64,000 bases of DNA from positions 310,001 through 374,000 of the forward strand of contig NZ_FTOH01000003.1 of NCBI RefSeq assembly GCF_900156675.1. Reading direction: 5' to 3'. The stretch is from Thalassolituus maritimus (GTDB lineage: Bacteria > Pseudomonadota > Gammaproteobacteria > Pseudomonadales > Oceanobacteraceae). Shown in pieces: positions 10,061 through 19,396 of this stretch. Position numbers and translations under genes: made by a program. The notes under the pieces were generated by a model. That model was not told where the DNA came from, made no database searches, and saw only the letters and a program-made list of their open reading frames with translations. The stretch's first letter is position 1, and the number at the start of each line of letters is the position of its first letter.

Positions 10061-10882
10061 ATGAGCCGAATTACAAAAACGTTTGAGCGTCTGGCCGAAG
10101 AGGGCAAGAAGGCGCTGATCCCTTATATAACTGCGGGTGACCCGGATAAAGCCACCACAGTACCAATGATGCACGCTTTGGTTGAAGCAGGTGCGGATGT
10201 TATTGAACTGGGTGTTCCTTTTTCTGACCCGATGGCGGATGGCCCAACCATCCAGCTGGCCTGTGAACGATCTCTTAAACACGGTACGTCCCTGCGCGAT
10301 GTATTGGGTATGGTTGCTGAATTCCGCAAGACCGATAAAGATACGGCGGTCGTGCTGATGGGGTACCTGAACCCGGTGGAAGCAATGGGATATCCGGAGT
10401 TTGTTGAGCAAGCATCAGCGGCCGGTGTTGATGGTGTACTGGTGGTAGATATGCCGCCAGAGGAAGCGCGCAGCGTCGATTCCATGTTTGAAGAAGCAGG
10501 TCTCGATTTTATATATCTGCTTGCTCCGACGAGTACAGAGCGACGCATTAAAACTATTGGTGAAGTTGGTCGCGGTTACGTCTACTACGTGTCATTGCGG
10601 GGTGTAACCGGATCAGCAGCCATTGATGTTGAAGATGTTGAGCGTAATCTGGATCGTATTCGTCAACATGTGAAAGCGCCTCTTTGCGTTGGTTTCGGTA
10701 TTCAGAATGCTGAGGCTGCTGCACGCGTATCTGAGGTCTGTGACGGTGTTATTGTTGGCAGTGCGTTGGTGAGTCGTATCGCTGATCAGGCAGATAACCC
10801 GGTCCAGGCGATCAAAGACGTTACTGGCCTTGCTGGCAGTATGCGCGAAGCGATGGATGCAAATGCTGCGGCGGAAGTCTGA
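10061..10882 (+). CDS. trpA: Tryptophan synthase alpha chain
   Basis: 273 residues from ATG 10061, which gives the usual N-terminus [11 protein letters not shown]; the frame is open further upstream, but that extension is unlike the family. It splits indole glycerol phosphate to indole and glyceraldehyde phosphate. Catalytic Glu in [16 protein letters not shown], Asp in the [10 protein letters not shown] segment, and the phosphate loop [10 protein letters not shown] and GVIVGSALV are present. folC begins 18 bases after the stop; accD, which follows trpA in several relatives, is absent. Confidence 0.95.
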   Translation: MSRITKTFERLAEEGKKALIPYITAGDPDKATTVPMMHALVEAGADVIELGVPFSDPMADGPTIQLACERSLKHGTSLRDVLGMVAEFRKTDKDTAVVLMGYLNPVEAMGYPEFVEQASAAGVDGVLVVDMPPEEARSVDSMFEEAGLDFIYLLAPTSTERRIKTIGEVGRGYVYYVSLRGVTGSAAIDVEDVERNLDRIRQHVKAPLCVGFGIQNAEAAARVSEVCDGVIVGSALVSRIADQADNPVQAIKDVTGLAGSMREAMDANAAAEV

Positions 10883-10900
10883 TCCCTCTGGAACTGTTTG

Positions 10901-12151
10901 ATGCTCTATAGCTCCCCTGATGAATGGCTTCGCTATCTTGAAGCCATTCACCCCTCTGGTATAGATCTTGGTCTTGAACGTGTTGCTCGTGTTGCAGGAA
11001 CGCTCGACTGTGTGAAACCCGCGCCGCTGGTTATTCTGGTCGGCGGTACCAACGGAAAAGGTACGACCTCGGCATTAATTGCTGCGCTGCTCCGAAAGCA
11101 GGGTATGAAGGTCGGGATGTATAATTCTCCTCATATCCACCGTTACAACGAACGAGTGTCAGTGGATGGTACTGATATTTCAGATTCCGATTTATGCCTC
11201 TCTTTCGACGCGGTTGAACAGGCGCGCGGTGATATCACACTGACGTATTTCGAATTTGGTACGCTGGCAGCGCTCTGGCACTTCAAGCAACAGATGCTTG
11301 ATGCCGTTGTTCTGGAGATCGGCCTGGGTGGGCGGCTTGATGCCGTAAATGTTGTTGATCCTGATATTTCAGTAGTGACGAGTATTGGTCTCGATCACCA
11401 GGACTGGCTTGGTGATACGCTCGACGATATCGCCTATGAGAAGTGCAGCATAGCGCGCAAAGGGAAATGGCTTGTCTGTGGTCAACCCGATGCCCCTGCA
11501 CAAGCTTCGGAAACCGTTGAAAATATTGGCGGACTTTTCGCGGCGCGAGGTGAGATGTTTGATGTCATTGAGTCTGAGCAGCAGCTTATTGTGAGCTATA
11601 AGACGAACAGTGAGCCTCGCACAGTCACTCTGACCGGTTACCATATTCCTCATCACAACGTCGCGACGGCGATACAGTCGCTCGCGCTTATTGATCTATT
11701 GCCCTCTCCCGAGATGGTTTCAGAGGTTGTGGCTGGCCTTCGGGTTCCGGGAAGGTGGCAGAGTTGGAAAAACGGTTCAGCGACCGTGGTACTTGATGTT
11801 GCACACAATCCTCAGGCGGCTGCCTATCTGCGTCATCATATAGAAGAGCTGGACTGTCTTGTTCTGGGGATGCTGAGTGATAAAGATGTTGCAGGTGTCC
11901 TTGAGGCGTTGCCTCCGTTTAAGCGCTTTTGCGTAGTGACTCTCACAGGTTGGCGTGGCCTGACGTGTGACGAGCTGGCGGCAAAAAGTAGCGCAGCAGG
12001 ATTTACAGTGGATCAAAGCTTTGAAACTATGAGCGCTGCTCTGGAGTCTATTCCAGCAACGGGGACCACGCTGGTCGCTGGATCATTTCACACAGTAGAG
12101 GCTGCAGCTGAATGGCTTCACGCCGGAGAGGGTAAATGGAACTCCATTTAA
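10901..12151 (+). CDS. folC: Folylpolyglutamate/dihydrofolate synthase
   Basis: 416 residues from ATG 10901 (a TTG codon just before it is an alternative). Mur-ligase-like enzyme that adds glutamate to dihydropteroate and folates. The ATP loop VGGTNGKGTTSA lies near residue 48, followed by the omega loop SPHIHRYNERV and the LEIGLGGRLDAVN segment; the C-terminal ligase domain has VVLDVAHNPQAAA. It overlaps the next gene by 16 bases. The order folC-SPOR gene-cvpA-purF is conserved in gammaproteobacteria. Confidence 0.95.
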   Translation: MLYSSPDEWLRYLEAIHPSGIDLGLERVARVAGTLDCVKPAPLVILVGGTNGKGTTSALIAALLRKQGMKVGMYNSPHIHRYNERVSVDGTDISDSDLCLSFDAVEQARGDITLTYFEFGTLAALWHFKQQMLDAVVLEIGLGGRLDAVNVVDPDISVVTSIGLDHQDWLGDTLDDIAYEKCSIARKGKWLVCGQPDAPAQASETVENIGGLFAARGEMFDVIESEQQLIVSYKTNSEPRTVTLTGYHIPHHNVATAIQSLALIDLLPSPEMVSEVVAGLRVPGRWQSWKNGSATVVLDVAHNPQAAAYLRHHIEELDCLVLGMLSDKDVAGVLEALPPFKRFCVVTLTGWRGLTCDELAAKSSAAGFTVDQSFETMSAALESIPATGTTLVAGSFHTVEAAAEWLHAGEGKWNSI

Positions 12152-12690
12152 AGAAGCGAATTTTAGGTGCCTGGCTTACAGTGACCGCGATTCTGGTTGT
12201 CGCGCCTATTGTGCTGGACGGTTCGCGCACCCATATTCTTCTTGAGTCAGATGCCCCGGCAATGCCCGATACTGAACGCTGGGCAACAGAGGAATACGAA
12301 CGCCAGGTACGCAGAGATGTTGAGGCGCTGGCATCAGGTGAGGCTACCGCCGATGTATCCATGCCTTCTGTTGACGTTGTCGACCGTGATGAGCCTCCTG
12401 CGCCCGGTGTTCCGGCGGATCAGACCAGACTGGATCAGGACAAAATCCCCTACGCCTGGACCCTGCAGGTTGGGGCGTTTGGCCAGCGGGACAACGCGTA
12501 TCGTTTTCGTGACCTGTTGCGCCATGATGGCTACAAAGCTTACGTCCAGGAATTTCAGCAGGAAAAAATCACCCGGGTCTATGTTGGGCCTGAGCTGCGT
12601 AGAGCCGATGCTGAAAAAATACAGCGTCAGTTAAAGCAGCGGGATGATATCTCTGAAGCATACCTTCGCCGTTACAAGGCAGAGAGCTGA
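12136..12690 (+). CDS. dedD: SPOR-domain inner-membrane protein, DedD type
   Basis: 184 residues. A short cytoplasmic start, one membrane helix (about 8-27), a variable acidic and Pro-containing linker, and a C-terminal SPOR domain (about 108-180; WTLQVGAFGQRDNAYRFRDLL and RVYVGPEL). SPOR domains bind septal peptidoglycan stripped of peptide stems, and DedD helps in cell constriction. Position directly after folC, with overlap, and before cvpA matches E. coli. The gene symbol rests on position and architecture. Confidence 0.85.
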   Translation: MELHLKKRILGAWLTVTAILVVAPIVLDGSRTHILLESDAPAMPDTERWATEEYERQVRRDVEALASGEATADVSMPSVDVVDRDEPPAPGVPADQTRLDQDKIPYAWTLQVGAFGQRDNAYRFRDLLRHDGYKAYVQEFQQEKITRVYVGPELRRADAEKIQRQLKQRDDISEAYLRRYKAES

Positions 12691-12716
12691 CGCAGCGCTA
12701 TTGTCAATTCTTTTAT

Positions 12717-12754
12717 AGCGCGCAGGCTCTGGTATACTGCGCGCTTTCTTTTTT
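12717..12754 (+). terminator. Terminator between dedD and cvpA, with an embedded -10-like box
   Basis: Nine-base stem AGCGCGCAG (12717-12725) / CTGCGCGCT (12737-12745), 11-base loop, then TTCTTTTTT. The loop and 3' arm also contain TGGTATACT, an extended -10 box that could start a cvpA transcript; there is no good -35. The terminator ends the upstream truA-to-dedD transcript. Confidence 0.75.
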
Positions 12755-12769
12755 CTGCCGGGGCAGCGA

Positions 12770-13261
12770 ATGACCATTATCGACTGGGTGATCCTGGGTA
12801 TCATCGGCGTCTCTGGCCTGATCAGCCTGGTGCGTGGCTTTGTGAAAGAAGCCCTGTCTCTCGTATCCTGGTTGGTTGCCTTTCTTGTCGCCCGTTATTT
12901 CAGCGGTAACCTCGCCACTCTCCTTGAAGACAGTATTTCGACAAACAGTGTTCGTTGGATGGTCGCTTTTGGTATCTTGTTTGTTGCGACTCTGGTTGTT
13001 TTAGCTATGGTGAATTTTCTGGTAACTCAACTGGTTAAAGCCACTGGTTTGAGCGGTACTGACCGGGTATTCGGCATGGTTTTTGGCATCCTACGGGGTG
13101 TTATCATCGTGGTTGCTCTGGTGTACGGAGCTCAGTTGACCGGGATTCCTCAGCAGGATCTCTGGTGGCAGGAATCGACAATTATTCCATACCTGGAAAC
13201 GCTGGCGGACTGGGCGCGTAAAACGCTTCCCTCCGCCGTGAGCCAGGTATTGGCAGCTTAA
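12770..13261 (+). CDS. cvpA: CvpA family membrane protein
   Basis: 163 residues with four predicted membrane helices and the family start DWVILGIIGVSGLISLVRGF. In E. coli CvpA is needed for colicin V production and affects envelope stress tolerance; the molecular role is unclear. It lies 30 bases before purF, the usual partner in a cvpA-purF operon, and after a terminator, so transcription probably starts just upstream. Confidence 0.92.
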   Translation: MTIIDWVILGIIGVSGLISLVRGFVKEALSLVSWLVAFLVARYFSGNLATLLEDSISTNSVRWMVAFGILFVATLVVLAMVNFLVTQLVKATGLSGTDRVFGMVFGILRGVIIVVALVYGAQLTGIPQQDLWWQESTIIPYLETLADWARKTLPSAVSQVLAA

Positions 13262-13291
13262 TAAACTTCGCTTGTTTGAGGTAATACGCGC

Positions 13292-14809
13292 ATGTGCGGA
13301 ATAGTGGGTGTAGTTGGTAAGTCCCATGTTAACCAGGCAATCTATGACGCTCTGACGGTGCTGCAGCATCGTGGTCAGGATGCCGCAGGAATTGTGACCA
13401 GCTACGGTAACAAGCTTTGTCTGCGAAAGGATAATGGCCTTGTTCGTGATGTATTCAGAACCCGCCACATGCAGAGGCTGCTTGGCAATATTGGCATCGG
13501 TCATGTGCGCTACCCAACGGCTGGCAGCTCAAGCTCTGCTGAAGCTCAACCGTTTTATGTGAACTCGCCGTATGGTATTACCCTGGCGCATAACGGCAAT
13601 CTGACGAATACAGAGCAGCTCGCAGAGGACATCTACCGTGAAGACCTGCGCCACATCAACACCACTTCTGACTCCGAGGTGCTGCTGAATATTTTCGCGC
13701 ACGAGCTTCAGGAACAGCGTCAGCTCAAGCCATCACCAGAGGTCATCTTCAAGGCCGTGCGGAGAGTGCACGAGCGTATCCGTGGTGGGTATGCTGTGGT
13801 CGCTATGATCACTGGCTACGGTATCGTTGCTTTCCGCGATCCCCACGGCATCCGTCCGGCTGTGTTTGGTCACCGTGATACTGCGAACGGCCCTGAGTAC
13901 ATGGTTGCCTCTGAGTCAGTTGCCCTGGATGCACAGGATTTCAAACTCGACCGTGACATCGCGCCGGGTGAGTGCGTTATCTTTACCGAAGATGGTCAGC
14001 TCTTCACAGAGCAGTGTGCTGAGCAGACAGAACTGACGCCGTGCATTTTTGAGCATGTTTATTTTGCCCGTCCTGATTCCATCATTGATGGCATCGCTGT
14101 GTATAAAGCCCGCCTGCGCATGGGTGAAAAACTCGCCGATAAGATCATGCGTGAGCACCCTGACCACGATATTGATGTCGTTATTCCGATTCCGGACACC
14201 AGCCGATCTTCAGCACTGGAATTGGCGAATCATCTGGGTGTGAAATACCGCGAAGGCTTTATGAAGAACCGCTATATCGGCCGGACCTTCATCATGCCGG
14301 GGCAGCAACTGCGCAAGAAGTCCGTAAAACAGAAGCTGAATGCACTCGACCTGGAATTCCGCGGTAAGAATGTCCTCCTTGTTGATGACTCTATCGTGCG
14401 CGGAACGACGTGTGAGCAGATCATTGAAATGGCCCGCGAGGCTGGCGCCAAAAACGTGTATTTTGCCTCTGCGGCACCGGCCGTTCGATTCCCGAATGTG
14501 TACGGAATCGATATGCCAGCGAAAGAAGAATTTATCGCGCACGATCGCTCGACCGAAGAAATTGCAAAAGCCATCGGTGCTGACTGGCTTGTTTATCAGG
14601 ATATTGAAGATCTGGTAGACGCTTGCCTTGAAGGTGCGACAACAGATGCTAAAGCATTCGATTGTTCTGTATTTAATGGCGAATATGTCACTAAAGATAT
14701 TAACGACGAATATTTCCGACGTTTGTATGAACTTCGAAATGACGCTAACAAAACCCTGCAGGTGATCGATAATGAAGCGATTGACCTACACAACCAGAAA
14801 GAGGCCTGA
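13292..14809 (+). CDS. purF: Amidophosphoribosyltransferase
   Basis: 505 residues, the same length as the E. coli enzyme. It makes phosphoribosylamine from PRPP and glutamine, the first committed step of purine synthesis. The N-terminal Ntn glutaminase begins MCGIVGVVG, with Cys2 as nucleophile after Met removal; the phosphoribosyl site is [13 protein letters not shown] at about residue 365. GAGG precedes the start. metZ begins five bases after the stop. Confidence 0.97.
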   Translation: MCGIVGVVGKSHVNQAIYDALTVLQHRGQDAAGIVTSYGNKLCLRKDNGLVRDVFRTRHMQRLLGNIGIGHVRYPTAGSSSSAEAQPFYVNSPYGITLAHNGNLTNTEQLAEDIYREDLRHINTTSDSEVLLNIFAHELQEQRQLKPSPEVIFKAVRRVHERIRGGYAVVAMITGYGIVAFRDPHGIRPAVFGHRDTANGPEYMVASESVALDAQDFKLDRDIAPGECVIFTEDGQLFTEQCAEQTELTPCIFEHVYFARPDSIIDGIAVYKARLRMGEKLADKIMREHPDHDIDVVIPIPDTSRSSALELANHLGVKYREGFMKNRYIGRTFIMPGQQLRKKSVKQKLNALDLEFRGKNVLLVDDSIVRGTTCEQIIEMAREAGAKNVYFASAAPAVRFPNVYGIDMPAKEEFIAHDRSTEEIAKAIGADWLVYQDIEDLVDACLEGATTDAKAFDCSVFNGEYVTKDINDEYFRRLYELRNDANKTLQVIDNEAIDLHNQKEA

Positions 14810-14814
14810 AGACA

Positions 14815-16029
14815 ATGGCAGACTTACCTGATTGGCCGGAGCGCTATCAATCTGATCTGACGGATGCGGAGTTTGATACTCTCGCGGTTCGTGCCGGTCA
14901 GATGCGTACGCCGGAAGGTGAGCACGGGGAAGCTATTTTCCCGACCAGCAGTTATGTTTTCTCTTCAGCCGCTGAAGCAGCAGCGACCTTTGGTGGCGAC
15001 CGGGATGGCAATGTCTATTCCCGATATACCAACCCAACGGTCAGAACTTTTGAAGAGCGCCTTGCCGCTCTTGAGGGTGGCGAAGCCTGCGCAGCGACAG
15101 CCTCCGGCATGTCCGCTATTTATGCCTTGTGCATTGCACATCTGCAGGCGGGCGATCACATGATCTGCTCCCGTGCTGTGTTTGGCTCGACGACTGTACT
15201 TCTCGAAAAATTTCTGCGTAAGTTTGATGTAGATATTACTTATGTAGACCTGTTGGATCTGTCAGCCTGGAAAGAAGCGGTTCAGGAGAATACAAAGTTA
15301 TTGTTTCTTGAGTCTCCATCGAACCCGCTGACTGAAGTCGCTGATCTGCGCGCCATCTCTGAGATTGCGCGATCTGCAGGCGCTTTGTTTGCCGTCGATA
15401 ACTGCTTCTGTACGCCCGCTGCTCAGCTGCCGCTTGCGTTAGGCGCAGATCTTGTCGTGCATTCTGCGACCAAGTACATCGATGGGCAGGGGCGCTGCCT
15501 TGGCGGTGCGGTGATCGGTTCGCATGAGTTGATTGAGCCCGTTATTGGGGTTCTGCGTTCTGCTGGCCCGACAATGAGTCCGTTTAATGCATGGGTATTC
15601 CTGAAAGGGCTGGAAACACTGTCATTGCGCATGAGGGCGCACAGTGACAATGCGCTGGTGCTCGCCGAATGGCTCAAAGAACACCCGAAAGTAGCAAAAG
15701 TGAATTACTGCGGTTTGCCTGATCATCCTCAGTACGAGTTGGCAAAAAGCCAGCAGCGTCTGTTCGGTGGCGTATTGTCATTTGAAGTAGCAGGCGGGCG
15801 TGAAGAAGCCTGGAGAGTTGTCGACGCTACACGCATGATCTCTATTACTGCTAATTTGGGTGATACGAAGACGACCATTACTCATCCGGGAACGACGACG
15901 CATGGCCGTTTGACGGACGAGCAGAGAGAAGAAGCAGGAATATCTCAGGCGCTGTTACGTATTTCAGTTGGGCTCGAGAGTGTTGAAGATATTAAGCGTG
16001 ACCTCGCGCGCGGACTTGATGCTCTGTAA
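14815..16029 (+). CDS. metZ: O-succinylhomoserine sulfhydrylase
   Basis: 404 residues, a PLP enzyme of the Cys/Met metabolism group. It uses O-succinylhomoserine and sulfide to form homocysteine directly. PLP lysine K220 in SATKYIDGQGRCLGG, and the YSRYTNPTVRTFEERLA and GDTKTTITHPGTTTHG segments are typical. The purF-metZ order is the same as in Pseudomonas, which is the best guide to the specific name among close relatives (cystathionine gamma-synthase, O-acetylhomoserine sulfhydrylase). A terminator follows. Confidence 0.92.
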   Translation: MADLPDWPERYQSDLTDAEFDTLAVRAGQMRTPEGEHGEAIFPTSSYVFSSAAEAAATFGGDRDGNVYSRYTNPTVRTFEERLAALEGGEACAATASGMSAIYALCIAHLQAGDHMICSRAVFGSTTVLLEKFLRKFDVDITYVDLLDLSAWKEAVQENTKLLFLESPSNPLTEVADLRAISEIARSAGALFAVDNCFCTPAAQLPLALGADLVVHSATKYIDGQGRCLGGAVIGSHELIEPVIGVLRSAGPTMSPFNAWVFLKGLETLSLRMRAHSDNALVLAEWLKEHPKVAKVNYCGLPDHPQYELAKSQQRLFGGVLSFEVAGGREEAWRVVDATRMISITANLGDTKTTITHPGTTTHGRLTDEQREEAGISQALLRISVGLESVEDIKRDLARGLDAL

Positions 16030-16057
16030 CTGCCAGTATCGCTTACCACCTGATATC

Positions 16058-16083
16058 AAAGGCTGCTTTATGCAGCCTTTTTT
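16058..16083 (+). terminator. Terminator after metZ
   Basis: Stem AAAGGCTGC (16058-16066) / GCAGCCTTT (16072-16080) with more T. It lies between convergent metZ and the minus-strand gene that ends at 16102 and could act for both. Confidence 0.9.
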
Positions 16084-16101
16084 ATTCGATAGGTGCCCCG
16101 A

Positions 16102-17229
16102 TTATTCGACGGGATTTTTACACTCACTCTCGTCCGGAGAGAATCGGCAGCGGATTTTGCGTGCGAGCCTCAACATGACCGGGTCGTAATAGCCCTCGTT
16201 GCGCAGAGTCAGTCGGATTTGCTGGGCGTTTTCGTTCAGAGTCGCCATGTCAGCAGAAGACGGGTTTATCCAGAAGCTGGTTGGTATGTTACCCAGCTCT
16301 TTGTCCAGCATTCGTGCGTAGCTGTTAAATTTAAACAGAAAGTCTTCCCGTAAAATCTGAGCCAGACCCGGCGGAAAACGATCTGAGTGACCAATCAGTT
16401 GGAGTGTTGACTGCCCTAGCGGCATGGCCAGTCCGCGGGTTTCTTTTCCAGTCCTCCCATTAGCCATGGCCAGATAGCTGATGTCTGGAGCGATCATGAA
16501 TTCGGTTAATTCATTGGTGAATGTCTTTACTGTGGCAGGCATGTCAGCAGTACGGGTACGACCTCGCAGGGTATCTACCAGGCGCACAAAACCGGTATCG
16601 GTATCTGCCACGGATACTGATTTTCCGTCCAGAGAATTCAGGGACGCTTTCGCTGCTGAGTCAGCGTACAAACGACTGTAGCCAATTGTGACCAGCCCCA
16701 GGGCTGTGTACTGAGCGTTGGTCATATGCTCGGCGATCTCTGGTTTAGCGAGTACCTGAGCCAATAATTGCAGGTGTTGGCGATCTGGGAGGGCGCCTGG
16801 TGCTTCTGTTGTTGCCAGAAAACGATTAAATCGTTGTGCGGTCGCGCCGCGGACAAGAATGGCGTCGCAGGCCTTTTTGCTGGCAAAAGTCTCGACCATT
16901 TCCTGTTCATTCTGGAAAACGTCAATGGTCAGCTGCATACCATAATGCAGAGAGCGCAGTACCTGGTCTTTCGCCGCTGTTGCGATAGGGCCTGCTTTAC
17001 CGATTGGATCCCAGATGCAGAAGGTCCTGGGCAGTTTTCCACCCGTCATTTCACCACTGAGCAGAGTTTTAAGAGCCTTTATTCGCTTCTCAAGCGGCAG
17101 ATTCTGATTGAGAACCGCGGCTTCAAGCGTTTGATGGCTGCGGATTTTTTCGGTTGTTTCTGCGGTTCCTGGCAGTGCTATTAATAAAAACAGAAGGCAG
17201 AATGCTGGGAGGAATAGCGGGCTTTTCAT
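16102..17229 (-). CDS. Putative periplasmic solute-binding protein
   Basis: 375 residues with a signal peptide (cleavage near ALPGTAETT, about residue 24). After an N-terminal helix region the sequence TFCIWDPIGKAGP starts an alpha/beta fold like periplasmic binding proteins, with DAILVRGATAQRFNRF and a long helical C-terminal half. I recall a family of putative solute-binding proteins (DUF6091-like) with these segments but assign no ligand. There are four Cys, two of them near the end (KIRCRFSPDESECKNP). GGA lies eight bases before the ATG. No transporter gene is adjacent. Confidence 0.65.
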   Translation of the reverse strand: MKSPLFLPAFCLLFLLIALPGTAETTEKIRSHQTLEAAVLNQNLPLEKRIKALKTLLSGEMTGGKLPRTFCIWDPIGKAGPIATAAKDQVLRSLHYGMQLTIDVFQNEQEMVETFASKKACDAILVRGATAQRFNRFLATTEAPGALPDRQHLQLLAQVLAKPEIAEHMTNAQYTALGLVTIGYSRLYADSAAKASLNSLDGKSVSVADTDTGFVRLVDTLRGRTRTADMPATVKTFTNELTEFMIAPDISYLAMANGRTGKETRGLAMPLGQSTLQLIGHSDRFPPGLAQILREDFLFKFNSYARMLDKELGNIPTSFWINPSSADMATLNENAQQIRLTLRNEGYYDPVMLRLARKIRCRFSPDESECKNPVE

Positions 17230-17273
17230 TAAACGTCCTTTTTGTGTAACCCAGTTTGCTCAAAGGGAGCGCA

Positions 17274-17299
17274 AGTATACCGAGTCAGACACCTGTCTG
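17274..17299 (-). promoter_or_regulatory. Candidate promoter and operator of the 16102-17229 gene
   Basis: Read on the minus strand, TATACT lies about 45 bases before the ATG. Next to it, at 17286-17299, is a perfect palindrome CAGACA-CC-TGTCTG covering the expected -35 zone. No good -35 hexamer is seen, which would fit a regulated promoter. The rest of the 288-base gap (17230-17517) shows nothing clear for the divergent moxR gene. Confidence 0.3.
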
Positions 17300-17517
17300 T
17301 ATTCGTCCTCTATGTGTCTGGCTCGAGATGGCCCATAGCGTGCCTGAACGAAGGTGTAGCTGGCAAGAGAGATCCTTTAGCGAATGATTCCTGAGCGAAA
17401 TTTTATGTGCGGGATGTCCGTTTTTCGGATTTTTTCCGTACATTGTCGTGAGCTGAGCACTTAAAAACCGTCAGCGGGTCAGATACTCTTATGTGTCAAC
17501 TTTTCTGAGGTTTATGC

Positions 17518-18417
17518 ATGTCTGCCATTGAAAGGGCGTTATCCAGTCTTTCGACCGTCATACTCGGTAAGAATCAACAGTTAAAACTCTCTATGTGCTG
17601 CCTGCTGGCAGACGGACACCTGTTGATCGAAGACTTGCCGGGAATGGGTAAAACGACACTGTCGCATGCCCTGGCACAGGTTTTTGGTTTGAAATACAGC
17701 CGGATCCAATTTACCAGCGACCTTTTGCCTGCTGACATTATTGGTGTCAGTATTTTTGAGAAAGATCCGGATTCTGGCGAAGGAGCCTTCCGTTTTCATC
17801 AAGGCCCTGTCTTTGCGCAGGTCGTTCTGGCCGACGAAATTAATCGAGCCACGGCGAAGTCGCAGAGTGCGCTTCTTGAAGCCATGGAGGAGCGGCAGGT
17901 CACCGTCGAGGGTTACACCCGACAACTGCCTCAGCCGTTTTTTGTGATTGCGACTCAGAATCCGTCTTCCCAGGGCGGTACATTTCCGCTGCCTGAATCT
18001 CAGCTTGACCGGTTTCTGATGTGCCTCAGCCTCGGATATCCAGATGAACGTGCCGAGCGGGAACTGCTTGAAGGAGTAAGTCGCCGCCATCTGGTCGAGG
18101 ACTTGCAGACGGTGATCAGTCCGGAAACACTCGTGCGGCTACGTCAGGCCGTTGAGGGTGTTAAAGCGTCTTCTGCGGTCCTCGATTACCTGCAGCGTAT
18201 ACTGGCGTTCAGTCGCAGTGATGCGCGCTTTACTCATGGCCTCTCACCGCGAGCGGGGCTTGCTTTACTGCGAGCAGCTAAAGCCTGGGCCGTTATCGAG
18301 GGGCGGACATTTCTGATTCCCGAGGATGTTCAGGCGGTATTAGAGCCAGTCGTCGATCACCGCCTCAAGTCCGGTGCTGCACGGCACATACTTGAAAACG
18401 TCGCTGCTTTAGCCTGA
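17518..18417 (+). CDS. MoxR-type AAA+ ATPase
   Basis: 299 residues. Walker A PGMGKTT at 41-47, Walker B VVLADEINRA near residue 105, sensor ATQNPSSQGGTFPLPESQLDRF, and the C-terminal lid. MoxR ATPases act as chaperones that mature or remodel partner proteins, often with von Willebrand A proteins. The next two genes, DUF58 and a transglutaminase-like membrane protein, follow with a one-base gap and a four-base overlap; this trio is widespread in proteobacteria. Confidence 0.93.
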   Translation: MSAIERALSSLSTVILGKNQQLKLSMCCLLADGHLLIEDLPGMGKTTLSHALAQVFGLKYSRIQFTSDLLPADIIGVSIFEKDPDSGEGAFRFHQGPVFAQVVLADEINRATAKSQSALLEAMEERQVTVEGYTRQLPQPFFVIATQNPSSQGGTFPLPESQLDRFLMCLSLGYPDERAERELLEGVSRRHLVEDLQTVISPETLVRLRQAVEGVKASSAVLDYLQRILAFSRSDARFTHGLSPRAGLALLRAAKAWAVIEGRTFLIPEDVQAVLEPVVDHRLKSGAARHILENVAALA

Positions 18418-18418
18418 T

Positions 18419-19396
18419 ATGGTCAAGCGATCCCAATCAGATAAAAAAGGATGGGGCAGGCGACTGTTTCAGTCGTGGTTGAATCGCAGAATTCCGCCTG
18501 TGTCGCGTTTGGCTCTGTCTCACCGGAATGTTTTCATTCTCCCGTCGCGAACGGGATGGGCCTTTGCGGGTCTGCTTGTGGCCATGTTGCTGACCGCTAT
18601 TAATTATCAGAATTCACTCATCTATGGCTTAACCTTCTGGTTGGTCAGTCTGGGGCATGGCACCATCTGGTTAACTTTCCGTAATCTCTCAGGGCTTGAG
18701 ATGTCCGCAGGTAAGGTCGAGTCCTGTTGTGCCGGCGAAAGTCTTCAGTTGCCGGTCAGAATTTCTTCTGCCCGGAATTGGGCCGTCGCAGTTGCTGTGG
18801 GGTACCCAGGGGAAACCGAACAGGACTTTACTCTGGCTCCGGGCGAGTCGCTCGAGGCAGCCCTTACGCGGCGTACTCTTAAACGGGGGCGTCTGCCATT
18901 GAAGCGGATCCGGGTAGAAACTGAGTACCCATTTGGTTTGTTCCGTGCCTGGAGCTGGGTCGCGCTCGACTTTGATGTGGTTGTTTATCCTAAGCCAGAG
19001 TTCACACCCGTGCATCTGTCAGCCGGTGACGGTGATGAGATTGAAGGCACAGCTATGGCGTTGATTGGGCGTGATGACGTGTCGGGTATCCGTGAGTATG
19101 GACGTGGTGACAGCATGAATCAGATCTCCTGGAAGCATACCGCCAGAACCGGCTCTCCTAAGTCGTTTGAGCGTGAGCAGGAGCAGGGCGTTATGTGTTT
19201 GCTGGACTGGGAGAGCCTCAAAGGCCTGGAGCCAGAAGTTCGTTTATCGAGGTTGGCCTCGTGGGTTGATCAGGCTGAGGCATTGGGGTGGCAGTATGGT
19301 CTGTCGATACCTGGCGTAGAGATATCCGCTGCTACCGGTAGCGAGCATCGCCATCGTTGCCTCAAGGCTTTGGCGCTATGGGGAGAAGGCGAATGA
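18419..19396 (+). CDS. DUF58 membrane protein
   Basis: 325 residues. Two N-terminal membrane helices (about 45-85), then the DUF58 body with VETEYPFGLFRAWS and the signature GIREYGRGDSMNQISWKHTARTG near 220-245. The fold is related to von Willebrand A domains. It starts one base after the MoxR gene and ends in an ATGA overlap with the transglutaminase gene. The three products probably form one MoxR-driven inner-membrane unit. The cellular substrate is unknown. Confidence 0.9.
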   Translation: MVKRSQSDKKGWGRRLFQSWLNRRIPPVSRLALSHRNVFILPSRTGWAFAGLLVAMLLTAINYQNSLIYGLTFWLVSLGHGTIWLTFRNLSGLEMSAGKVESCCAGESLQLPVRISSARNWAVAVAVGYPGETEQDFTLAPGESLEAALTRRTLKRGRLPLKRIRVETEYPFGLFRAWSWVALDFDVVVYPKPEFTPVHLSAGDGDEIEGTAMALIGRDDVSGIREYGRGDSMNQISWKHTARTGSPKSFEREQEQGVMCLLDWESLKGLEPEVRLSRLASWVDQAEALGWQYGLSIPGVEISAATGSEHRHRCLKALALWGEGE

